The position numbers and the translations under genes are program-made. The notes under the pieces are model-generated. The model made no database searches. It was not told the DNA's origin and saw only the letters and a list, made by a program, of their open reading frames with translations. DNA of 64,000 bases from an uncultured Burkholderiales bacterium (GTDB taxonomy: Bacteria > Pseudomonadota > Gammaproteobacteria > Burkholderiales > Burkholderiaceae_C): the NCBI GenBank assembly GCA_945952065.1, contig CAMFGY010000014.1, positions 52,513 through 116,512 of the forward strand, read 5' to 3'. Positions 1-9,527 of this stretch are shown here, piece by piece. Numbering within the stretch: the stretch's first letter is position 1; each line of letters starts with the position of its first letter.

Positions 1-748
1 GGGGGGCGTCCAGCAAGACGGCCGCCGCCATGTGCATGATCAAGTAGCGCTGGTCTTTGGGCCCCAGGCCTTGGGCCACTCTTTGCAATTTGCCTTGCGC
101 TTGCAGGGCTTGCAGATAGGCCTCTTCCCCGATGCTGATGGCGTGGCCAAACTCTTGGGCCAGGTCTCGCACAAAGGCGCTGCCCGGTGGCGCGGCCATG
201 AACCAGTTCTCCACAATCGGCTGCTCGGGCCGGGTGGTGAAACGGTCGATGTAAAAGCCCACGAACTCGGACTGGCTTTGCTGCTGCAATCGGTGCGCCC
301 AGTCCAGGTTCTCACACAAGAGGGCAGAGGCATCGATCCAGAAGCCGCCATGCTGGGCCAGCAATTGCAGGCGCAGCCAATCGGCCTGCCGGTAATGCGG
401 CAGTTGTTGCAAACGGTCTTCAAAAGCCCGGGTGTTTACCCACTCGCGGATATTGCCTTGATGCAGCAGATGCACCTCATGGTCCGGGGCCAGTCTTTGC
501 CAATTGGCTTGGCAGCGAGCAATGAACTCAGGCGCTGGCGTTTCGTGCCAGTAGGCCCAGATCTTCTTGGGGATGGCGGGCTGCTCGGGCTCCGTTGTGC
601 TTGCGCTGGCAGGCCTCAGCAACACCGTGCGAGCCTGGGCAGGCACGCGGGCGAGCAAGATTTGCCCGGCCTCCCACAGCAGGGCGAGCAGCAGCACCGC
701 CAGCAAGGCCAGCGCCAAGTTCAACATCAAGGGAAGTGCACTAGCCAT
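1..748 (-). CDS. Glycosyltransferase, capsular polysaccharide synthesis / OCH1-like sugar transferase (3' end cut by window)
   Basis: The reading frame is open from an ATG at 748 to the window edge, giving 249 visible codons. An in-frame ATG at 727 is an alternative start. The N-terminus is hydrophobic (LALALLAVLLLALLWEAG), suggesting a membrane anchor with a cytoplasmic catalytic domain. The stretch PKKIWAYWHE followed by QADWLRLQLLAQHGGFWIDA is the signature of the Caps_synth/Gly_transf_sug families, in which the aspartate region coordinates the nucleotide-sugar and metal. By family it should add a hexose to a surface polysaccharide or LPS core; the donor and acceptor cannot be read from sequence. 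It lies 21 bases downstream of a second sugar-transferase-like gene on the same strand, so the two are probably co-transcribed. Family assignment is firm and function inferred. Confidence 0.8.
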   Translation of the reverse strand, partial: MASALPLMLNLALALLAVLLLALLWEAGQILLARVPAQARTVLLRPASASTTEPEQPAIPKKIWAYWHETPAPEFIARCQANWQRLAPDHEVHLLHQGNIREWVNTRAFEDRLQQLPHYRQADWLRLQLLAQHGGFWIDASALLCENLDWAHRLQQQSQSEFVGFYIDRFTTRPEQPIVENWFMAAPPGSAFVRDLAQEFGHAISIGEEAYLQALQAQGKLQRVAQGLGPKDQRYLIMHMAAAVLLDAP

Positions 749-769
749 GCCAAGCGGGCGTTGCGGCCT

Positions 770-1501
770 TTATTCGCGCCAATGATCGGCAATCCACCGG
801 GCCGGGCGGGCGTGGCGCCAGTTGCCGTTGTTGCGGCCCGCCAAGGCGTCGGGTGGATTCATCACGCCGTGAAAGATCAGAATGCGCGCGCCCTCGGGGA
901 TGATGGGGTCGCGCCAATAGCTGCTCGGCCAGGTCGGGATGCAATGATATTTGTAGCTGGCGCACCAGCTTGAATCCCAGTAGGACACTTTGCCCTGCTT
1001 GTGCAGCACATCGGTCAGATAGGCCTGCTCGTTACGGAAATCAGCCTTGGCCTGGGCTTGGTTTTGGCGGAACTTCTCTAGCACGTCGGCATGGGCGCCG
1101 AGTTGGAAGCGGTACACCGAAGAGTTGCCGGTGATGCGCCAGGGGCGCTTCCAGTCGTGAATGATCAAGAACTCGCCCGGCACTTCAAAGAAGGGCGTGA
1201 TGTCATCCACGATCACCACGTCCAGATCGAGGAAGAGTGCGGTGCCGCGCAGGCCGTGGAGATCGGCCTCAAAGGTGGTGAGTTTTTTCCAGCCCCGCTC
1301 GGGTTCGCCGTTAGGCAGCGTCAGCTCCGGGATCGGCAGGCATTGCACCTCAGCGCGAATGCCTTCGCTTCGGTCGGTCAAGCAGACGAACTTGAACTCG
1401 CCCTTGAGGTGGCGTCGCACCATGGCATAGAGCCGGTTGACGTATTCGGGGCCGTATTTGCTGCCCCACTTCATACACAGAATGATTCGAGGAGCACTCA
1501 T
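770..1501 (-). CDS. Glycosyltransferase-like protein with GT-A type DxD motif
   Basis: A 243-residue protein starting at ATG 1501. It opens with IILCMKWGSKYGPEYVNRLY and carries TALFLDLDVVIVDD near residues 89-102, a DxD-type motif used by GT-A glycosyltransferases for metal and nucleotide-sugar binding. Near the C-terminus is ARILIFHGVMNPPDA, where His is placed as in GT8-like enzymes. No signal peptide or membrane span is apparent, so it is probably cytoplasmic. It lies between lapB and another sugar-transferase gene, a position that in Burkholderiales often holds LPS or capsule genes. Whether it is catalytic and which sugar it moves is unknown. Confidence 0.75.
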   Translation of the reverse strand: MSAPRIILCMKWGSKYGPEYVNRLYAMVRRHLKGEFKFVCLTDRSEGIRAEVQCLPIPELTLPNGEPERGWKKLTTFEADLHGLRGTALFLDLDVVIVDDITPFFEVPGEFLIIHDWKRPWRITGNSSVYRFQLGAHADVLEKFRQNQAQAKADFRNEQAYLTDVLHKQGKVSYWDSSWCASYKYHCIPTWPSSYWRDPIIPEGARILIFHGVMNPPDALAGRNNGNWRHARPARWIADHWRE

Positions 1502-1514
1502 TTCGATCTTTCGC

Positions 1515-1613
1515 GGAACACGGGCCGAGCCAAGTGGGGGCCGCGGATCTGGCTTTGCCAGGCCGCCGGCGCCGCCCCCTGGAGGGGGGAGTGCGAAGCG
1601 CTTCGGGGGTGGG
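1515..1613. repeat. Dispersed intergenic palindromic repeat (Comamonadaceae-type)
   Basis: This gap of about 100 bases holds nested palindromes: CCCCCTGGAGGGGG, then the perfect dyad CGAAGCGCTTCG (1594-1605), then GGGGG. The type resembles the GC-rich palindrome scattered between genes in Comamonadaceae and related Burkholderiales; that family link is from memory, not from a search. It ends directly at the lapB stop codon and could fold as a transcript-end hairpin on the minus strand. I found no second copy in the window by eye. Confidence 0.6.
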
Positions 1614-2762
1614 TCATAGTTCTTCCACGTGGCGCGGCGGGTAGGTGTCCCAGTTCAGGCAGCCCGGGCATTGCCAGAAATAATGCTGCGCTTCAAAACC
1701 ACAGGCGGCGCAGCGGTAGCGTTGCAGCGGCCGAACGGCACGATCGATGGCGCCGGTGACCAGCGGCGCTTCGGCCTCGTTCAACTGGAATTGGCTTTGC
1801 GTCAACAGGGTGCGTGCAGCAGACAGGCTCGGTTGTTCGCGCAAATGACGCCCCAGGCGCTCGCGTTGCTGGGCGGCTGCGGGTTCAAGCTTGGCAATGG
1901 CTTGCAGCAGATGCATGCCGGGCACGCGGCTGTATTGGTCGCTCAAAATCGCCAGGGCCCGCTCTTGGCAGCCACAGGCGATCGCGGCATCGGCAAAGTC
2001 ACGCGCCACCAGATTGAAGGCCTCAGAGTTGACGGCCAGCAATTCGGCATAGGCCGTCATGGCGGCGCGATGCTCACCTTGGCGGGCCTGCATCTGACCG
2101 AGCAGAACATGGGCACGCGCGGCTTGCGGCGCCACCTTGCGGGCTTCGGCCAGCAACTCTTTGGCATCGGCGTCTTGCTCGCGGGCCTGGGCCTCCAGCG
2201 CCAGTTCGCACAAGTAATGGGCAATTCGAGCGGCAAAGGAGGCCGTGCCGGTTTGCTCCAAATGGCGCGCCACCTCGGTGGCCTTGCGCCAGTCTCGGGT
2301 GCGCTCATAGAGCGCCAGCAGGGCCAGTTCAGCCTCGTTCTGGAAGGGGGTGTTGATGAGGGCCTGGAAGGCGGTCTCAGCGCGGTCAAACAGCCCGGCT
2401 TTGTAGAAGTCTTGTGCCAGCGCATGCTGAGCGCGGTCGCGCTCGCTGCGCGGCAGGTCGCCGCGCTGCAAAAGGTGTTGGTGCACCCGCACCGCACGCT
2501 CATATTCGCCGCGTCGGCGGAACAGATTGCCCAGGGCGAAATGCAGCTCTGAGGTGTCTGGGTCGTGTTGAACGGCTTCGATGAAGGCGTCGATGGCCTT
2601 GTCTTGCTGTTCATTGAGCAGCAGATTCAAGCCCTTGAAATAGGCCTTGGGCGCGCTTTTTTGCTCGCGCGTCCACTGCCGGGTGTCGAGCTTGGAAGCC
2701 AGCCAACCCAGGGCGAACGCTGCAGGCAGCACAAACAGCAGCCAGCGCAGGTCAAAGTCCAT
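1614..2762 (-). CDS. lapB: Lipopolysaccharide assembly protein LapB (YciM)
   Basis: A 382-residue inner-membrane-anchored TPR protein. Residues 5-22 form one transmembrane helix (LRWLLFVLPAAFALGWLAS), followed by TPR units such as DKAIDAFIEAVQHDPDTSE and GNLFRRRGEYERAV. The C-terminus has a rubredoxin-like metal-binding knuckle with two CxxC motifs (YRCAACGF and WQCPGC). Length and architecture match E. coli LapB, which works with FtsH to control LpxC turnover and so LPS amount. It overlaps lapA by 11 bases, so the pair is translationally coupled. Identification is secure. Confidence 0.95.
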   Translation of the reverse strand: MDFDLRWLLFVLPAAFALGWLASKLDTRQWTREQKSAPKAYFKGLNLLLNEQQDKAIDAFIEAVQHDPDTSELHFALGNLFRRRGEYERAVRVHQHLLQRGDLPRSERDRAQHALAQDFYKAGLFDRAETAFQALINTPFQNEAELALLALYERTRDWRKATEVARHLEQTGTASFAARIAHYLCELALEAQAREQDADAKELLAEARKVAPQAARAHVLLGQMQARQGEHRAAMTAYAELLAVNSEAFNLVARDFADAAIACGCQERALAILSDQYSRVPGMHLLQAIAKLEPAAAQQRERLGRHLREQPSLSAARTLLTQSQFQLNEAEAPLVTGAIDRAVRPLQRYRCAACGFEAQHYFWQCPGCLNWDTYPPRHVEEL

Positions 2763-3060
2763 CGTGGATCACAGGCGGAGGGGTCAGAGGGGCGGTCTTG
2801 TCTTTGTCTTCGCCTTGGGCGGCGTCGGCTGCGGCGCTGTGATGGGCCGCAATGCGGCGGTGATGCCACCAGGCAGGCACCATGGCCAGCACGCCGAGCG
2901 CGCAGCCCATGCCAAAGGCGACCAAGACGACGATCACCAGCGGTGAATGCCACTCTCGGCCAAAAAACCAGCGCACGACCACTTCGTCGCTGTTGTTCAG
3001 CGCGAAGGCAAACAGCGCGAAAAAGAGGAAGGCTCTAAACAGCCAGATGAAGATGCTCAT
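2752..3060 (-). CDS. lapA: LapA-family membrane protein (DUF1049)
   Basis: A 102-residue protein with two hydrophobic helices, one near residues 4-21 (IWLFRAFLFFALFAFAL) and one near 40-62 (LVIVVLVAFGMGCALGVLAM), separated by a short loop with NNSDEVVVRWFFG. This is the layout of the LapA/DUF1049 family, a partner of LapB in LPS assembly. A basic stretch (WWHHRR) follows the second helix and the acidic tail is probably cytoplasmic. It overlaps the start of lapB by 11 bases and follows ihfB by 43 bases. Confidence 0.9.
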   Translation of the reverse strand: MSIFIWLFRAFLFFALFAFALNNSDEVVVRWFFGREWHSPLVIVVLVAFGMGCALGVLAMVPAWWHHRRIAAHHSAAADAAQGEDKDKTAPLTPPPVIHDGL

Positions 3061-3103
3061 GGAGCGGCGATTCTAGTGCCGCCATGGGCCGCACCCCGCA
3101 GAC

Positions 3104-3430
3104 TCAGTCCGCAATCTGTTGCTTGGCCGGCACTGCCGCCGAAGCCTGTCCGCCGGCGTCCACCGCCTCGCGCAAGGCTTTGCCGGGTTTGAAGTGCGGC
3201 ACCAGCTTTTCAGGAATCATCACTTGAGCGCCGCTGCGCGGGTTGCGCCCGGTACGGGGTGGGCGGCGATTCACTTGAAAACTGCCAAAACCGCGGATCT
3301 CGATGCGGTGACCGCGCGCCAGCGCATCCGACATGGCGTCAAGAATGGTCTTGACGGCAAATTCGGTGTCGCGCTGCGTCAATTGACCAAAACGGTCGGC
3401 CAGCAAGGCAACGAGGTCAGAACGGGTCAT
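3104..3430 (-). CDS. ihfB: Integration host factor subunit beta
   Basis: A 108-residue DNA-bending HU/IHF-family protein. The N-terminus [17 protein letters not shown] and the core [21 protein letters not shown] are characteristic of IHF-beta, including the beta-arm whose proline intercalates into DNA. It forms a heterodimer with IHF-alpha, encoded elsewhere, and acts as a nucleoid architectural factor. It lies directly after rpsA, the same order as in E. coli and Burkholderiales. A hairpin terminator between rpsA and ihfB suggests that ihfB also has its own promoter or receives only read-through. Confidence 0.96.
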   Translation of the reverse strand: MTRSDLVALLADRFGQLTQRDTEFAVKTILDAMSDALARGHRIEIRGFGSFQVNRRPPRTGRNPRSGAQVMIPEKLVPHFKPGKALREAVDAGGQASAAVPAKQQIAD

Positions 3431-3462
3431 GGGGGCGCTTCAGAGTCAGCAGAGGTTCTCAT

Positions 3463-3499
3463 AAAAAAGGCCCGCGCTCCTGACGGAGGCGGGCCTTTT
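3463..3499 (-). terminator. Intrinsic terminator after rpsA
   Basis: On the minus strand an 11-base stem (AAAAGGCCCGC paired with GCGGGCCTTTT, loop of 13 bases) is followed by a T run at 3463-3468. It sits between the rpsA stop and the ihfB start and should end or attenuate the rpsA transcript before ihfB. Confidence 0.85.
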
Positions 3500-3539
3500 G
3501 AAGGCATTGCACAGCGCCCGAGGGCGCTGAGGGCAATGA

Positions 3540-5249
3540 TCAGCCTTGGTTGTCCAGCTTGGCGCGCAGCAGAGCGCCCAGGCTGGTGGTGCCGGCGTTT
3601 TCACGCTCAGCGGTGGCCGACAGGCGCTGCATGGCTTCCTGGTTGTCGGCGTTGTCCTTGGCCTTGACCGACAACTGGATGTTGCGGGTCTTGCGGTCGA
3701 TGTTGATGATGACGGAAGTGACTTCGTCGCCTTCCTTCAGCACATTGCGGGCATCTTCCACGCGGTCACGGCTGATTTCCGAAGCGCGCAGGTAGCCCAG
3801 CACTTCGTCGGCCAACTCGATCTCGGCGCCACGGGCGTCCACAGTCTTGACCTTGCCAGTCACCGTCATGCCGCGGTCATTGACCGTGGTGTAGGTGGTG
3901 AAGGGGTCGCTGTCCAGCTGCTTGATGCCCAGGGAGATGCGCTCGCGCTCGACGTCCACGGCCAGAACCAGGGCTTCGACTTCTTGGCCCTTCTTGAAGT
4001 TGCGCACAGCAGCTTCGCCGGTTTCGTTCCACGACAGGTCGGACAGGTGCACCAGACCGTCGATGCCTTGAGCCAGGCCAACGAACACGCCGAAGTCGGT
4101 GATCGACTTGACGGGACCCTTGACGCGGTCGCCGCGCTTGACGGTTTCAGCGAAATCTTCCCAAGGATTGGCCTTGCACTGCTTCATGCCCAGGGAGATG
4201 CGACGCTTGTCTTCGTCGATTTCCAGAACCATGACTTCGACTTCGTCGCCCAGGGTGACCAGCTTGGAAGGAGCAACGTTCTTGTTGGTCCAGTCCATTT
4301 CGGACACGTGCACCAGACCTTCGATGCCCGGCTCGATTTCAACGAATGCGCCGTAGTCAGCGATGTTGGTGATCTTGCCGAACAGGCGGGTGCTGGTGGG
4401 GTAGCGGCGTGCCACGCCGAACCAGGGGTCGTCGCCCAGCTGCTTCAGGCCCAGCGAAACGCGGTTCTTCTCGGCGTCGAACTTCAGGATCTTGGCGGTC
4501 AGTTCCTGACCGACGGTGACCACTTCGCTCGGGTGACGGACACGGCGCCATGCCATGTCGGTGATGTGCAGCAGGCCGTCGATACCGCCCAGGTCCACGA
4601 AGGCACCGTATTCGGTGATGTTCTTGACCACGCCCTGAACGATGGCGCCTTCGGCCAGCGTTTCCAGCAGCTTGGCGCGCTCTTCGCCCATCGAAGCTTC
4701 AACCACAGCACGACGCGACAACACGACGTTGTTGCGCTTGCGGTCCAGCTTGATGACCTTGAACTCCATGGTCTTGCCTTCGTACGGGCTCATGTCCTTG
4801 ACCGGACGTGTGTCCAGCAGGGAACCCGGCAGGAAAGCGCGGATGCCGTTGACCAGAACGGTCAGGCCGCCCTTGACCTTGCCCGACACGGTACCGGTCA
4901 CGAAGTCGCCCGACTCCAGCGCGGTTTCCAGCGACAGCCACGAGGCCAGACGCTTGGCCTTGTCGCGCGACAGGATGGTGTCGCCGTAGCCGTTTTCGAT
5001 GGCGTCGATCGCCACGGAAACGAAGTCGCCGATTTGAACTTCCAGTTCGCCCTGGTCGTTCTTGAATTCTTCGATTGGCACGTAGGACTCAGACTTGAGG
5101 CCTGCGTTCACGACGACGAAGCTGTGCTCGATGCGCACGACTTCGGCGGAGATCACTTCACCGGCGCGCAGGTCGGAACGCTGCAGCGACTCCTCGAACA
5201 TGGCGGCAAACGAGCCGGCGGCGAAGGATGTGGTTTGGGTTTGGGACAT
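3540..5249 (-). CDS. rpsA: 30S ribosomal protein S1
   Basis: A 569-residue protein built from six S1 RNA-binding repeats, seen as recurring segments such as [38 protein letters not shown] and [21 protein letters not shown]1 binds mRNA leaders and brings them to the 30S subunit. The start MSQTQTTSF was chosen because AGGAA lies eight bases upstream on the minus strand; a longer frame to 5273 has no ribosome site. It follows cmk, as in E. coli and Burkholderiales, with a 171-base leader. Length is close to other betaproteobacterial S1 proteins. Confidence 0.97.
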   Translation of the reverse strand: MSQTQTTSFAAGSFAAMFEESLQRSDLRAGEVISAEVVRIEHSFVVVNAGLKSESYVPIEEFKNDQGELEVQIGDFVSVAIDAIENGYGDTILSRDKAKRLASWLSLETALESGDFVTGTVSGKVKGGLTVLVNGIRAFLPGSLLDTRPVKDMSPYEGKTMEFKVIKLDRKRNNVVLSRRAVVEASMGEERAKLLETLAEGAIVQGVVKNITEYGAFVDLGGIDGLLHITDMAWRRVRHPSEVVTVGQELTAKILKFDAEKNRVSLGLKQLGDDPWFGVARRYPTSTRLFGKITNIADYGAFVEIEPGIEGLVHVSEMDWTNKNVAPSKLVTLGDEVEVMVLEIDEDKRRISLGMKQCKANPWEDFAETVKRGDRVKGPVKSITDFGVFVGLAQGIDGLVHLSDLSWNETGEAAVRNFKKGQEVEALVLAVDVERERISLGIKQLDSDPFTTYTTVNDRGMTVTGKVKTVDARGAEIELADEVLGYLRASEISRDRVEDARNVLKEGDEVTSVIINIDRKTRNIQLSVKAKDNADNQEAMQRLSATAERENAGTTSLGALLRAKLDNQG

Positions 5250-5332
5250 GGTGTTTCCTGGCCAGCGGGTCAAGGCGTTTGACCGGCGGACGATGGGTGC
5301 TGGGCCTTGCGGCTTCGCGGGTTAGGTTGTGG

Positions 5333-5402
5333 ACAAGACCGGTCTAGTCGGAACTGGCTCTGCGGAGTCCAAGTTCAGGGATGGAAGACCGGTCCGGCTT
5401 GT
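5333..5402 (-). promoter_or_regulatory. Inverted repeat in the rpsA upstream region
   Basis: ACAAGACCGGTC (5333-5344) and GACCGGTCCGGCTTGT (5387-5402) are imperfect inverted copies about 40 bases apart, upstream of rpsA. In E. coli the rpsA leader folds into hairpins used for autogenous control by S1. A similar role here is inference only, and the dyad could equally be part of the cmk transcript end. Confidence 0.3.
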
Positions 5403-5420
5403 TACTGAGTCTTTCGCAGA

Positions 5421-7448
5421 TCAACGCTGGTCTGCAAACGGCCCCGCTTGGGCCCACCAATCCAGCACCAAATCCCTTGATTGCTCAATGGTCAGGGCCG
5501 AGTTGTCGAGCTCGCGCGCGTCTGCGGCAGGAGCCAGGGGCGAGGCCTTGCGGGATTTGTCCTGCAAGTCACGCGCCTCCAAATCTTGACGCAAGCCCGC
5601 GATACTAGCCGAAATCCCCTTGGAAATCAATTGCTTGTAGCGTCGCTCGGCCCTTGTGGCGGCGCTGGCCGTGAGAAATACCTTCAGTCCGGCATCGGGG
5701 AACACGGCAGTGCCCATATCGCGGCCATCGGCCACCAGGCCGGGCAAGCGGCGGTAGTCCAGCTGCAATTGGTTCAAGGCATGGCGCACTTCGGGGTGGG
5801 CGGCTACTTTGGAGGCCAGAAGGCCGGTGGTTTCGAGGCGCAGCGCATCGGTGATGTCGTCTTCGCCGAGCGTGACCCGGCCTTTGCGGAAGTGCAGGTC
5901 CAGGCGCGCAGCCACGGCGGCCACGGCTTGGCCGTCGTCCAGGTCCACCCCGGCACGCTGCGCCGCCAAGCCGCTGGCGCGGTAGAGCATGCCGGAGTCC
6001 AGCACCACATAGCCCAAGGCATGGGCGACTTCATCGGCCAGTGTGCCTTTGCCAGACGCGGTGGGGCCGTCGATGCAGATCACCGGGATGTCTTTGCTGC
6101 GCGCCTTGCTGACCTCGAACAGGGTTTCAAAGTAGTCCGGGAAGGTTTTGGCCACGCAGTGCGGCTCCAAAATCCGCACCGGCACCGAGGCATGGGTCTT
6201 GTCTGCGACGAGCCCGTTGAAGGCGGCCAGCGAGAAGCACATGGCGATGCGGTGATCGTCATAGGTGTGGATGGCGGCTGCGCGCCAAGCCTTCAGGGGA
6301 TGGACTTGCAGCCAGTCTGGGCCTTCCTCGACCTGAGCGCCGAGTTTGCGCAACTCGGTGGCCATGGCGGCAATGCGGTCGGTCTCTTTGACGCGCCAGC
6401 TGGCGATGTTGCGGAGCCGGGTTGGGCTGTCGGCATACAAGGCCATCACCGCCAGCGTCATGGCTGCGTCGGGGATGTGGTTGCAATCCAGGTCGATGCC
6501 GCGCAGCGGCCAGGCGCCGCGTCGCACTTCCAGCCAATTCGGGCCGGCTTCCACCTTGGCGCCCATGGCTTGGGCGGCCTCTACAAAGCGAACATCGCCT
6601 TGCAAAGAAGCGCTGCCCACGCCTTCGATGCGCAGCGGCGCATCGACCGCAGCCAGCGCGCCCAAGGCGACAAAGTACGAGGCGGAAGACGCGTCGCCCT
6701 CCACATGCACGGTGCCCGGGGAGCGGTAATGGCTGCCCGCCGGGATGGTGAAGCGCTGCCAGCCTTCGCTGTGCACTTGGATGCCAAAGCGTTTCAAGAG
6801 TTCCAGCGTGATGTGGATATACGGTTTGGAGATCAGCTCGCCTATCACCTCAATGACCACGTCTTGCGTCGTCGCCACCAAGGGCAAGGCCAGCAGCAGG
6901 GCGGTGAGGAATTGGCTGGAGACATCGCCGCGCACCTTGACGGGCTGGTTCAAGTCCAATCTGGAGGGGCCGTGCAGCTTCAGCGGTGGGTAGCCTTCCT
7001 GTCCCAGGCAGTCGATCTGGCAGCCGAGCAGACGCAAGGCGTCAACCAGGTCGCCAATTGGGCGCTCATGCATGCGCGCTACGCCGCTCAGTTCAAAATT
7101 GCCGCCCTGGGTGGCGGCCAGCAAGGCCAATGCCGCGGTCAAGGGGCGCATGGCAGTGCCAGCATTGCCCAAGAAGAGTTTGGCTTCGTCGACACGCAGC
7201 CGCCCGCCGATGCCGGTGACCCGCAGCTTGCCGTGGTCCGAGGTTTCCAGATGGCAGCCCAGGGCTTTCAGCGAATCCAGCATGACGGCGGTGTCATCGC
7301 TGTCGAGCAGGTCGTGCACCTCGGTCACGCCCTCGGACAAGCCCGCCAGCAGCAAGACGCGGTTGGAGATGCTTTTGGAGCCGGGCAAGCGAACTGTGCC
7401 GGCTGCGCTGCGCAGCGGCGGTACATCGAGGAATGGAATCTTGAACAT
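5421..7448 (-). CDS. aroA-cmk: Fused 3-phosphoshikimate 1-carboxyvinyltransferase / (d)CMP kinase
   Basis: One uninterrupted 675-residue frame joins two enzymes. Residues 1 to about 445 are EPSP synthase ([36 protein letters not shown]), the sixth step of the shikimate pathway. Residues from about 449 are cytidylate kinase (P-loop [10 protein letters not shown], then [11 protein letters not shown] and [10 protein letters not shown]). The start [12 protein letters not shown] at 7448 fits the AroA family; the frame extends 35 codons upstream without homology. The linker is very short ([10 protein letters not shown]). Fused AroA-Cmk proteins are annotated in several Burkholderiales, so the fusion is unusual but not unique. 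It sits between tyrA and rpsA, where two separate genes are found in other Burkholderiales. Confidence 0.95.
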   Translation of the reverse strand: MFKIPFLDVPPLRSAAGTVRLPGSKSISNRVLLLAGLSEGVTEVHDLLDSDDTAVMLDSLKALGCHLETSDHGKLRVTGIGGRLRVDEAKLFLGNAGTAMRPLTAALALLAATQGGNFELSGVARMHERPIGDLVDALRLLGCQIDCLGQEGYPPLKLHGPSRLDLNQPVKVRGDVSSQFLTALLLALPLVATTQDVVIEVIGELISKPYIHITLELLKRFGIQVHSEGWQRFTIPAGSHYRSPGTVHVEGDASSASYFVALGALAAVDAPLRIEGVGSASLQGDVRFVEAAQAMGAKVEAGPNWLEVRRGAWPLRGIDLDCNHIPDAAMTLAVMALYADSPTRLRNIASWRVKETDRIAAMATELRKLGAQVEEGPDWLQVHPLKAWRAAAIHTYDDHRIAMCFSLAAFNGLVADKTHASVPVRILEPHCVAKTFPDYFETLFEVSKARSKDIPVICIDGPTASGKGTLADEVAHALGYVVLDSGMLYRASGLAAQRAGVDLDDGQAVAAVAARLDLHFRKGRVTLGEDDITDALRLETTGLLASKVAAHPEVRHALNQLQLDYRRLPGLVADGRDMGTAVFPDAGLKVFLTASAATRAERRYKQLISKGISASIAGLRQDLEARDLQDKSRKASPLAPAADARELDNSALTIEQSRDLVLDWWAQAGPFADQR

Positions 7449-7519
7449 GGTATGAGCGGAGAAAAGTTTGCGTGGTGGGGCCAGGCGGGCTTGCAATGCA
7501 GTCGCCCGAGGGCTCGCGC

Positions 7520-8398
7520 TTACTTGGGCTGGCGCGGAGCCGCCAACTGCCACTGCGCGCGTGCTTCCGAGATCAGTCGAATGCGGGCTTCCAGCGCTGC
7601 GGCATCATCGCTTTTCAGCAAGGCCTCGATGGCATCGAGTGCCTGACGGAAGCGTTGCGACTGCACCAAAACCTCGGCCTTGTTGGCCATCAGGATGTCA
7701 CGCCAGACCGAGGGTTCGCTCGCGGCGATGCGGGTGAAGTCACGGAATCCCGGGCCGGCCAGGCTCAGGAAGTCTCGGCCCGCGGGTTGTGCCGCGACCG
7801 ATTGAAAGTAAGCAAAGGCCAGCAGATGCGGCAGATGGCTGACGGCAGCAAAAGCAGTGTCGTGGTTTTCCGGCGTCATCTTCAAGACGCGTGCGCCCAA
7901 TGCGGACCAGACATCGGTGGCGCGCTGCACCAAGCTCGGCTCGGTTTGCTGCAGCGGGGTGAGGATGACCTGGCAGTCTTGGTAAAGGCTGACATCGGCG
8001 TTTTGCACGCCGCCGGACTCCTTGCCAGTGATCGGGTGTGCCGGCACGAAGGCATTGATGTGTTTGCCCAAGGCGCGCTGCGCTGCAGCCACCACATCAC
8101 CCTTGGTTGAACCCACGTCCATCACCAGGACCTTGGGGGTGAGCAAGTGGCGGATGGCTTTGAGTGTGGACTCGGTGGCTGACACGGGCACGGCGATCAA
8201 GACGATGTCCGAGCCCGAGACCGCCAGCAGCGCCGACTCCGCCGCCACATCGATGACGCCCAGGCGCTTGGCCATCTCGGTGGTGGAGGGCGATTTGCTG
8301 TAGCCCACCACGCGCTTGACCAAGCCGGCTTTCTTGAGGGCCAGGGCGAACGAGCCGCCCATCAAGCCGCAGCCGATCACGCCAAGTTGGTCAAACAT
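7520..8398 (-). CDS. tyrA: Prephenate dehydrogenase
   Basis: A 292-residue NAD-dependent enzyme that oxidises prephenate to 4-hydroxyphenylpyruvate in tyrosine synthesis. The N-terminus [20 protein letters not shown] is the Rossmann nucleotide loop (GxGxxG). [10 protein letters not shown] and [13 protein letters not shown] are the conserved substrate-pocket segments of the TyrA family. It starts 7 bases after pheA, and aroA-cmk follows after 71 bases, so it belongs to an aromatic amino acid operon. No ACT domain is attached, so feedback control through that domain is not expected. Confidence 0.95.
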   Translation of the reverse strand: MFDQLGVIGCGLMGGSFALALKKAGLVKRVVGYSKSPSTTEMAKRLGVIDVAAESALLAVSGSDIVLIAVPVSATESTLKAIRHLLTPKVLVMDVGSTKGDVVAAAQRALGKHINAFVPAHPITGKESGGVQNADVSLYQDCQVILTPLQQTEPSLVQRATDVWSALGARVLKMTPENHDTAFAAVSHLPHLLAFAYFQSVAAQPAGRDFLSLAGPGFRDFTRIAASEPSVWRDILMANKAEVLVQSQRFRQALDAIEALLKSDDAAALEARIRLISEARAQWQLAAPRQPK

Positions 8399-8405
8399 TG
8401 CGGGT

Positions 8406-9527
8406 CTATGCCTTCAAGGGGTAGGAGCCAATGATCTTGAAGAACGCACTCAGTTCGCGCAGCTCCGCCAGGGCTGCTGCCACATGCGGCTGCGAGGGGT
8501 GGCCATCCAGATCGATGTAGAAATAGTAGTCCCACTGCCCGGTGCGTGCGGGGCGCGACTCCAGTCGCGTCATCGACACGCCATGCGTCTTCAGCGGCAC
8601 CAGCAAATCATGCATGGCGCCGGGCTTGTTGGGCACCGAGACGATTAGGCTGGTGCAGTCATTGCCGGTGGCGGGCGGCATGGCCATGGTCTGCGGCAGG
8701 CAGATGACGGCAAAACGGGTGCGGTTGTAGGCCTCGTCTTGGATGGCGTGGGCCGCAATATGCAGGCCAAAAATAGTGGAGGCGCGCTCGCTCGCGATTG
8801 CCGCCCAAGCGGGGTTGGTGGCGGCCATGCGGGCGCCTTCGGCATTGCTGGAGACCGCGCGGCGCTCGGCGTTGGGCAGATGCTTGGCCAGCCAGTTTTG
8901 GCATTGGGCCAAGGCCTGCGGATGGGCCAGCACGGCCTCGATGCCTTCCAAAGAATTGTCCAGCCGCATCAGGTTGTGGCGGATCAGTAGGCTGACCTCG
9001 CCCACCACATGGGTGGGTGTGTGCAAGAACAAATCGAGCGAGCGGGTCACCACGCCTTCGGTCATGTTCTCCACGCCGACCACGCCGTACTGGGCGCTGC
9101 CCGAGGCTGTGGCATGGAAGACTTCATCAAAGCTGTTGCAGTAGATCAGGTCAGCCGCGCCGCCAAAGTACTCGATGGCCGCCTGCTCGCAAAACGTGCC
9201 CAAGGGGCCCAGCACGGCCACCCGTTGCGGCGACTCCAGGGCCAAACAGGCCGACATGATTTCGCGCCAGATGGCGGCCACATGCTCGTCTTTGAGTGGG
9301 CCTTTGTTGGTGGTTTTGATCTTCTCGATCACTTGCGCGACCCGGTCCGGGCGGAAGAAGGGCGAGCCTTCGCGGCGCTTGATCTCGCCCACTTGTTCGG
9401 CCACTTTGGCGCGGTCATTCAGCAGGGTCAGCAATTGCGCGTCCAGGGCGTCAATTTGCTGGCGCAGTGCAAGGAGTTCAGGCGCGGCGGTGCTCACGCC
9501 GGCTTGATCCGCTGGTTTTTCAGCCAT
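8406..9527 (-). CDS. pheA: Bifunctional chorismate mutase / prephenate dehydratase (P-protein)
   Basis: A 373-residue protein with three parts: an AroQ chorismate mutase domain (about 15-100, [20 protein letters not shown]), a prephenate dehydratase domain (about 105-280, [12 protein letters not shown]) and a C-terminal ACT domain (about 290-365, [17 protein letters not shown], then [19 protein letters not shown]). It makes phenylpyruvate and should be inhibited by phenylalanine through the ACT domain. The ATG at 9527 (MAEKPADQ) was chosen; it overlaps the serC stop by 8 bases, indicating translational coupling. A TTG four codons upstream is less likely. Confidence 0.96.
   Translation of the reverse strand: MAEKPADQAGVSTAAPELLALRQQIDALDAQLLTLLNDRAKVAEQVGEIKRREGSPFFRPDRVAQVIEKIKTTNKGPLKDEHVAAIWREIMSACLALESPQRVAVLGPLGTFCEQAAIEYFGGAADLIYCNSFDEVFHATASGSAQYGVVGVENMTEGVVTRSLDLFLHTPTHVVGEVSLLIRHNLMRLDNSLEGIEAVLAHPQALAQCQNWLAKHLPNAERRAVSSNAEGARMAATNPAWAAIASERASTIFGLHIAAHAIQDEAYNRTRFAVICLPQTMAMPPATGNDCTSLIVSVPNKPGAMHDLLVPLKTHGVSMTRLESRPARTGQWDYYFYIDLDGHPSQPHVAAALAELRELSAFFKIIGSYPLKA

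Noticed and set aside
5481..7646. 721-codon plus-strand open frame opposite aroA-cmk
   Set aside because: It is an antisense shadow; the minus-strand protein carries every conserved motif of both enzymes.
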